Source of the DNA: Pigoraptor chileana
Taxonomy: Eukaryota > Opisthokonta > Filasterea
Reading direction: 5' to 3'
Length of the DNA: 33,577 bases
NCBI GenBank assembly: GCA_943704495.1
Contig: CALSCR010000481.1
Location: forward strand, 1 to 33,577
Shown here: positions 29,249 through 33,577 of the stretch, in pieces
Layout: each line of letters opens with the position of its first letter
Position numbering within the stretch: the first letter of the stretch is position 1
Notes under the pieces: generated by a model
Databases searched by the model: none
Told to the model about the DNA's origin: nothing
The model's input: only the letters and a program-made list of their open reading frames with translations
Translations under genes and position numbers: made by a program

Positions 29249-29623
29249 CTGTCGTATTGCTTTCAGAAAATAAGGAAGTTTTTGAAGTTCTCATTGAGCA
29301 ATTTCGTTTCGTCACCGGATGCATCCATCGAGAACGAAGTCAGTGAGCTTTATACTTTTGTAGTCGGTGTCTCCAGGACCCTCGAATGAGATCAACGGTT
29401 GCGCTCTTGGAAGTTGGATTGATGCGAGGAGAATTCCCGCTGATTAATTTTTGATTAGGACCTTTGCACACGAAATGTCGACGTTAAGCAAGCTTCATGC
29501 ATTAGAATTATTGTAAACTAGTGAATTTTCCTGGCATTGCGAATGATGAGTTGTGCGTGCAAGAGTCGAAGTGGATGCACTCAGTGGCGTTGAAGCGGTC
29601 TGTGCTTTTTTATCAAGTGGAGT

Positions 29624-29635
29624 GATCACGTGATC
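29624..29635. promoter_or_regulatory. GATCACGTGATC palindrome
   Basis: A perfect 12-nt palindrome with the CACGTG E-box core, directly next to the first GCGCCAAA site. Confidence 0.45.
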
Positions 29636-29639
29636 GGAC

Positions 29640-29711
29640 GCGCCAAATTTGACTACTGGCTTCAATGCACTGGGTCATTCTCAATCCGTGTATTAAGCGC
29701 CCGCGCCAAAT
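29640..29711. promoter_or_regulatory. Pair of E2F-like sites (GCGCCAAA)
   Basis: GCGCCAAA occurs at 29640-29647 and 29703-29710 with matching flanks (CGCGCCAAATTTGAC and CGCGCCAAATTGAC). Its reverse complement TTTGGCGC fits the E2F/DP consensus TTTSSCGC. A cell-cycle role for the orphan gene would be inference. Confidence 0.4.
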
Positions 29712-29792
29712 TGACGGTAAAATACAGATAAAGTTTCCTTAAAAAATGCAACGCATAATGGTAGAAATGGCTTAATCAAAGAAAATTCGGCT

Positions 29793-30575
29793 TCACGCAA
29801 TCTTGATCGTGAATGCGGTCTTTGACCGCGACTGCTTAGGGAGGGACACAACCAAAACACCATCTTCATATTTCGCGGCCAACTTCGATGCGTCAATGCC
29901 GTCGGGAAATTCGAAAGCACGATGGAACGGACCCCGCGCGCGCTCATGCTTGTGCCACTTGTGAGCAACAGGCGCCGGTGCTTCCAGATTAACAGCCGCG
30001 GAATCCTCGTTTGCTACTGGAGGAGTAGCAGTCGACTCGAGTTTTTCCTCAGCCGGAACTTTAACGTCGTCCGTCTCTTTCTCGGCCACGTTTTCCCAGT
30101 CACCATTAGTTGAAGCGCTTTCCACGGATGATCCTTTCTGAATATCGCGCTGAGTGTCCTCGGCAACGAGCGACGCGCTGGCCGTCGTTGGGAGCGCAGA
30201 GAGCGAGCCGGCGCTCCGTCCATTGACACTCAAGACATTATTCTCGAACGACACGTTGATGTTGCTTCGACCAACACCCGGGAGCTCCACAACGACTGTA
30301 TACTCTGACTCCGACTCCAGGATATCCGTCCGGGGTGCCCAAGCATGCTCTGACGGCACAAGTGCAGGGGCCGATGTCCTGGCGCATCCTCCCTTCCTTT
30401 CGCACTTCGTCGTATTAGCGCACGGTTCGCCCGAGGGGCAGTTGCGAGTTTGGCTTTTCTGCTTTCTAGCAGGTGCCGTCTTGCTATACTCGTGTGCGTA
30501 GCGAGGGTCGACGCCGTATGCGTCGTCAAAAAGGATCTGGGCAAGGTCGCCGAAGGGGATCGTAACAAGCGGCAT
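29793..30575 (-). CDS. Small heat-shock protein (Hsp20/alpha-crystallin) with long internal insertion
   Basis: An intronless frame of 260 residues from the Met at 30575, which begins P-L-V-T-I-P-F-G-D. An upstream in-frame Met at 30689 is rejected because it lies only about 15 nt beyond a TATA box, where the transcript should not yet have begun. The alpha-crystallin domain starts at about residue 80 (P-R-T-D-I-L-E-S, then V-V-V-E-L-P-G-V, N-N-V-L-S-V-N-G-R). It is interrupted by about 90 acidic, Ser/Ala-rich residues (120-209) and resumes with G-P-F-H-R-A-F-E-F-P and Y-E-D-G-V-L-V-V-S-L-P-K. The C-terminal I-K-I motif needed for oligomer contacts is present. sHSPs hold unfolding proteins in an ATP-independent way. 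Upstream heat-shock elements fit stress induction. Confidence 0.93.
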   Translation of the reverse strand: MPLVTIPFGDLAQILFDDAYGVDPRYAHEYSKTAPARKQKSQTRNCPSGEPCANTTKCERKGGCARTSAPALVPSEHAWAPRTDILESESEYTVVVELPGVGRSNINVSFENNVLSVNGRSAGSLSALPTTASASLVAEDTQRDIQKGSSVESASTNGDWENVAEKETDDVKVPAEEKLESTATPPVANEDSAAVNLEAPAPVAHKWHKHERARGPFHRAFEFPDGIDASKLAAKYEDGVLVVSLPKQSRSKTAFTIKIA

Positions 30576-30702
30576 TTCTGTGTTGCGGCTGCCTGACTGT
30601 TGGGTCGTGTTGATGTGTTGATGAGCAGCAGAAGCTCTCTTTGTTCTTACTGTGTTTCTTGCTTTGTTGAAAAGTTGTAAGTCTGTCAAGCGGAAGCTGT
30701 GT

Positions 30703-30712
30703 CCTTTATATA
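30703..30712 (-). promoter_or_regulatory. TATA box of the Hsp20 gene
   Basis: TATATAAAGG in the gene's sense lies about 130 nt before the start codon at 30575. That predicts transcription starting near 30675-30680 and supports the chosen start codon. Confidence 0.65.
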
Positions 30713-30847
30713 CCCATCACGGAGTGAACAATTGCAGAACATCAGGGGCGGCGAAACTGCGGGTCGCATCCAGAATGAAAAATCTGGGGCCTCTTTATGT
30801 TACCATTGTTACGTGACTGCTCTCGCAGAAATTGCGAGGTCGGTGCA

Positions 30848-30855
30848 GAAATTTC
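30848..30855. promoter_or_regulatory. Heat-shock-element-like half (GAAATTTC)
   Basis: GAA-AT-TTC has the two-unit spacing of HSF binding sites and lies about 140 nt upstream of the TATA box. Two units alone are a weak site. Confidence 0.35.
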
Positions 30856-30921
30856 GTTTCATAATTCTCAGTGGCGCGCTCCTTTATCGGCTGTCACCCA
30901 ATTGTACAATCTCGCCGTGCA

Positions 30922-30934
30922 GAATGTTCTGGAG
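30922..30934. promoter_or_regulatory. Heat-shock element (three units)
   Basis: GAA-TG-TTC-TG-GAG matches the inverted-unit HSF consensus with one mismatch in the last unit. It lies between the Hsp20 and ADAT1 genes and could act on Hsp20 from about 210 nt upstream of its TATA box. Confidence 0.5.
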
Positions 30935-30995
30935 AAGGACGACCCATTATGACGTCATTCATTAGGTGTACTGTCACGTGATGCTGCAATGACGT

Positions 30996-31013
30996 CACGT
31001 GATATATCACGTG
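30996..31013. promoter_or_regulatory. 18-nt palindrome joining two E-boxes
   Basis: CACGTGATATATCACGTG is a perfect palindrome made of two CACGTG cores around ATATAT-like sequence. It overlaps the end of a TGACGTCA site, about 90 nt before the ADAT1 start codon. Confidence 0.5.
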
Positions 31014-31102
31014 CAAACTGGTGGAGGTCAACTGTGGCTTGAAGTGTATCTATCTCATGCTTTCTGATTGAACTCTTTTCTGCGATTGACAGCTTTGCTT
31101 CG

Positions 31103-33016
31103 ATGGATAACGTGCGCATAGATCCAGATGCTGTTGCGGCAGCATGCTTTGACCGCTTCCGCAGGTTGCCGAAGCGGGGCAAGCCGCAAAAGGGCAAAGA
31201 ATGGACTGTCCTTGCAGGCGTCCTTCTCGAGTCGCCGTCGACTGCTGTCCCTGTTACCACAACAGCGACTCACGTTGTTGCTCTTGGGACAGGCAGTAAG
31301 TGCGAGGGATGCGACACCATTAGTGTCAAAGGGGATCAATTGTTTGACAGTCACGCAGAAGTCATCGCACGAAGGGCATTCGTACGATACATATACAGCG
31401 AGGCGGAAAAGGTCATCAACGCGGCCCGCGGGGGGATGGTTCATGGAGGCGAGGGCAAACACGCGGCGGTTAGTAAGGTTTTCGAGCTTTCGAGTGAGGA
31501 GGACGCCTATCCTCTTCGTTTGCGGGATGGAGTCCGCTTCCACTTGTTCGTCAGCCAGGCTCCGTGTGGCGATGCATGTATCTTCCCGCTAGAACTGCCA
31601 GCCGGAAAGCAACGGGATGAATTTGAGAGGGAAAACTTTGGCATCGCCTCGCTACCTTCAACAACCGGTGGGAAAAGAGTGAGGGAGGATGACGGCGAGG
31701 AGTTGGAAAACACTGATTTGTCACCCAACGCAAAGCGGCCGAAGGTGGATGCATCGGAGGACGACGGCATCGATGAACATAGGACTTCGGACAATGAAAA
31801 ACACGCCAAACGACAGCCACCCCGACCTCTTATTCATGCTGAGGGTGATATCCATCGCACGGGTGCAAGGTGAGTTGTTATTTTCGCCCTTGCTGATGCT
31901 TATTTTCTGTGGATGTGAGCGCATCGTGTCTTTCCCTGTATTGCTTCCCATTTCCCTAAGTACACGCGACGGCGTGTTTGTTGTTTGTTTTTGAAACAAA
32001 TTATAGGTGCGTGCCTGGTGGGCAGCAAGACCGACACGAGCCATTGGGGTCTTATCATGAAGCTGGTATCTTGCGAACAAAGCCCGGGCGAGGAAATCCA
32101 ACTAAGGTAAGAGTGAGGCCATCAATACCACGGGGTCGCTTTTCCTTGACCACTGAAATGTGTACTGACCCCTGCTGACTAAGTCGCGATTTCCCCGATT
32201 GCTTATGCACGATACACAGTCAATGTCATGCAGTGACAAGATCGCCCTGTGGACTGTCGTTGGCCTCCAAGGGTCTCTTATTGCGTCCCTCGCTGGGCCC
32301 ATCTACTTGCACTCGGTGACGATCGGTCGCCACTACAACTCTGACGCACTCGAGAGGGCACTATCTTTGCGATTAAATGCGCCACTTGAGCTGCCAAGTG
32401 GATACACCCGGCATGTTCCCGTCATCCTCTCGACATCATGCAGATTTGAACACGACCGCGAGACCGCCGAGGCATTCGCGCGTGCATCGCAATTACCCGG
32501 CGCAAAGAAGTTTCCGCACATTGCTGGCGCCGCTTCAATCGGATGGTGGGAAGGGGCCAGTGAACAGGAAGCGACCACCAAGGGACGCATCCAGGGCGTT
32601 ACTCCAAGTGGTATCGAGTGGTCCGCACGTGCAATGTCGATGCTGTGCAAGACATCCCTCGCCGCACTGTTCAACAAAACCGTCACCTCGCTCGCCGATG
32701 TTGGCAAGAAGCCGCTTCTTGAGAGGTGCGGCATATTCTGTGTTATCACAACAACGACCATCTCGCTGTTTCACCTGACTTTGGTTTCCCGCGCTGTCCG
32801 TAAATACTGAAATCGCCTATACTATGAATTTATTTTTTTGTGTACACGTGATACCGCAGCTCTGCAGCTGAAGCGAAAACGTACCTTGATCTCAAGCGAG
32901 CATCCTCGCGTTACCGTAGTGCACGCGATGCCGTGCTTGCGGGTCCATTGTGTGGCTGGGTCGGTAACAGTGCAGTGCAGCACGAGGCGTTTGAGGCGCG
33001 TCTTGGTGAGCAGTGA
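31103..33016 (+). CDS. ADAT1: tRNA-specific adenosine deaminase 1
   Basis: Four exons (31103-31869, 32007-32106, 32220-32725, 32860-33016) join in frame to 509 residues, close to human ADAT1 at about 500. The enzyme turns A37 of tRNA-Ala into inosine. The zinc-dependent deaminase site is complete: D-S-H-A-E (His84 ligand, Glu86 catalytic), A-P-C-G-D-A (Cys155) and S-M-S-C-S-D-K (Cys293). Other family marks are K-P-G-R-G and the C-terminal helix with Y-L-D-L-K. Between the two Cys ligands sits a charged, low-complexity insert at about 170-250 with K-R-P-K, a possible nuclear signal. Introns are GT-AG. AATAAA begins two bases after the stop codon. Confidence 0.95.
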
Positions 33017-33017
33017 A

Positions 33018-33023
33018 AATAAA
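33018..33023 (+). terminator. Poly(A) signal AATAAA of ADAT1
   Basis: A perfect AATAAA starts two bases after the ADAT1 stop codon (33014-33016), which predicts a very short 3' UTR. The facing RsfS gene ends about 200 nt further on. Confidence 0.55.
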
Positions 33024-33219
33024 ATGTGCCCTCATGCCACTGCCAACGAACGACAGTGGATACTACGCTTTACAGACTAATTTCGGGGCCGTGTCCATCT
33101 GCAAAACCGTGCGCGTCAATCTGCAAAACCGTGGGACATAAATTGTGCTCACCAGCGGCAACAAGCACCTTTAAACGTTTTATACATGGATGAGAGTCAC
33201 GTTGCGATTATAATGAACA

Positions 33220-33444
33220 CTATTTCCTTTGCGCGGCTCGGATGTCATCTTGCACCTTCTGTGCCTTTTGAAAGGCCTCGTCCTTGTCGTGCCCAACTAT
33301 CCACAGGCGCTCGAGGTTGTAGTATTCGCGTGCCTCGGGGACAAACACATGCACGACCACGTTTCCAATGTCAATAGCCCTCCACACAAAGTTGTCTCCT
33401 CGGCTCATGTAGAACCTTCGCCCGTATACAGACTTGTTCTTGAA
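33220..33444 (-). CDS. RsfS/MALSU1-like mitochondrial ribosome-associated factor (last exon only)
   Basis: This is the final exon, 75 codons including the stop, entered through the acceptor CCCGATCAG at 33445. The protein shows F-V-W-R-A-I-D-I-G-N-V-V-V-H-V-F, then P-E-A-R-E-Y-Y-N-L-E-R-L-W. This is the conserved core of the ribosomal silencing factor family (bacterial RsfS/Iojap, human MALSU1), which binds ribosomal protein L14 and keeps subunits apart. In eukaryotes it acts in mitochondria or plastids. A charged Lys/Gln/Asp tail follows. Upstream exons, including any transit peptide, lie beyond the microsatellite and the window edge. Confidence 0.88.
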   Translation of the reverse strand, partial: FKNKSVYGRRFYMSRGDNFVWRAIDIGNVVVHVFVPEAREYYNLERLWIVGHDKDEAFQKAQKVQDDIRAAQRK

Positions 33445-33501
33445 CTGATCGGGATATAAGAAAAATACAATTAAAAGTGCAATGAGGGAAAGATGGGGAA
33501 A

Positions 33502-33502
<1 letters not shown>

Positions 33503-33577
<75 letters not shown>
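33503..33577. repeat. Long CA/GT microsatellite in RsfS intron, running off the window
   Basis: An uninterrupted CA run of 75 nt, about 37 copies, reaches the right edge. In the gene's sense it is (GT)n followed by a T-rich stretch and the last-exon acceptor. The true length is unknown. Confidence 0.97.

Larger units (their letters stand above)
29249..29792. other. Intergenic region upstream of the orphan gene
   Basis: About 540 nt between two minus-strand genes, serving as the orphan gene's promoter and the Hsp20 3' flank. It holds the 12-nt palindrome GATCACGTGATC (29624-29635) and two copies of GCGCCAAA with shared flanks (29640-29647 and 29703-29710). Confidence 0.55.
30576..31102. promoter_or_regulatory. 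Bidirectional promoter, Hsp20 / ADAT1
   Basis: 527 nt between two diverging start codons, the densest regulatory stretch in the window. It contains a TATA box for Hsp20, two heat-shock-element-like sites, two TGACGTCA sites (30950-30957, 30990-30997), TCACGTGA at 30974-30981 and an 18-nt palindrome at 30996-31013. The E-box and CRE cluster lies 90-155 nt before the ADAT1 start. Confidence 0.6.

Noticed and set aside
30576-30689. N-terminal extension of Hsp20 starting at 30689
   Set aside because: The Met lies only about 15 nt from a strong TATA box at 30703-30712, so it should be outside the transcript; the extension has no family similarity.
33503-33577. The terminal CA run as a telomere or assembly vector
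   Set aside because: It is a simple dinucleotide, not a telomere-type repeat, and lies in frame-consistent intron context just before the RsfS acceptor; its length at the edge may still be an assembly break.
1-33577. tRNA, rRNA, CRISPR arrays, transposons or virus-derived elements
   Set aside because: I looked on both strands and saw no cloverleaf with A/B boxes, no rRNA-like stretch, no spaced direct repeats, and no transposase, integrase, reverse transcriptase or capsid-like frame.

Overview
This window is nuclear DNA from a gene-dense eukaryote, probably unicellular. Genes are 0.1 to 1 kb apart, and spliceosomal introns are short (about 75 to 600 nt) with GTGAGT/GTAAGT-type donors and one GC donor. 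The content is nuclear: a 26S proteasome lid subunit, a mitochondrial ATP synthase subunit, TIM21, an F-box protein and a tRNA adenosine deaminase. I see no bacterial operons, viral genes or transposons. I cannot place the lineage: the giant repeat-rich surface protein and the ankyrin/J-domain fusion suggest a protist, and no feature points firmly to animals, fungi or plants.

Layout from left to right. Positions 1-9221 (minus) hold one uninterrupted reading frame for a giant secreted adhesin-like protein that runs off the left edge. It has 21 complete beta-sandwich-type repeats of about 140 residues, themselves arranged in a higher-order block of eight repeats. After a 1 kb gap with a GT microsatellite come ATP synthase epsilon (10256-11269, 3 exons), an unresolved coding-like stretch (11391-12296), RPN8 (12341-13779, 4 exons), an inositol-polyphosphate 5-phosphatase with a C2-like tail (14490-15869), an ankyrin/J-domain protein with a fourfold conserved peptide (16364-18313), a possible 70-residue minus-strand gene (18424-18636), and a MYND zinc-finger protein (18803-21118).

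The centre and right hold a FAM86/EEF2KMT-like methyltransferase (21509-23200, minus, 4 exons), an FBXO15-like F-box protein (23666-26346, minus, 4 exons), TIM21 (26656-27973, 7 exons), an orphan two-exon gene (28242-29248, minus), an Hsp20 chaperone with a long internal insertion (29793-30575, minus), ADAT1 (31103-33016, 4 exons) and the last exon of an RsfS/MALSU1-like mitochondrial ribosome factor (33220-33444, minus). The RsfS gene is interrupted by a CA/GT microsatellite that runs to the window edge.

The genes are mostly unrelated housekeeping functions. Shared themes are mitochondrial biogenesis (ATP synthase epsilon, TIM21, RsfS), protein quality control (RPN8, F-box, J-domain, Hsp20) and translation (ADAT1, EEF2KMT-like). 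Head-to-head gene pairs share short promoters carrying TCACGTGA and TGACGTCA palindromes. Intron content is uneven: five long-exon genes have none, while the conserved housekeeping genes have one to six each. All exon structures were worked out by hand from reading frame, splice-site sequence and remembered family conservation; no search was run.
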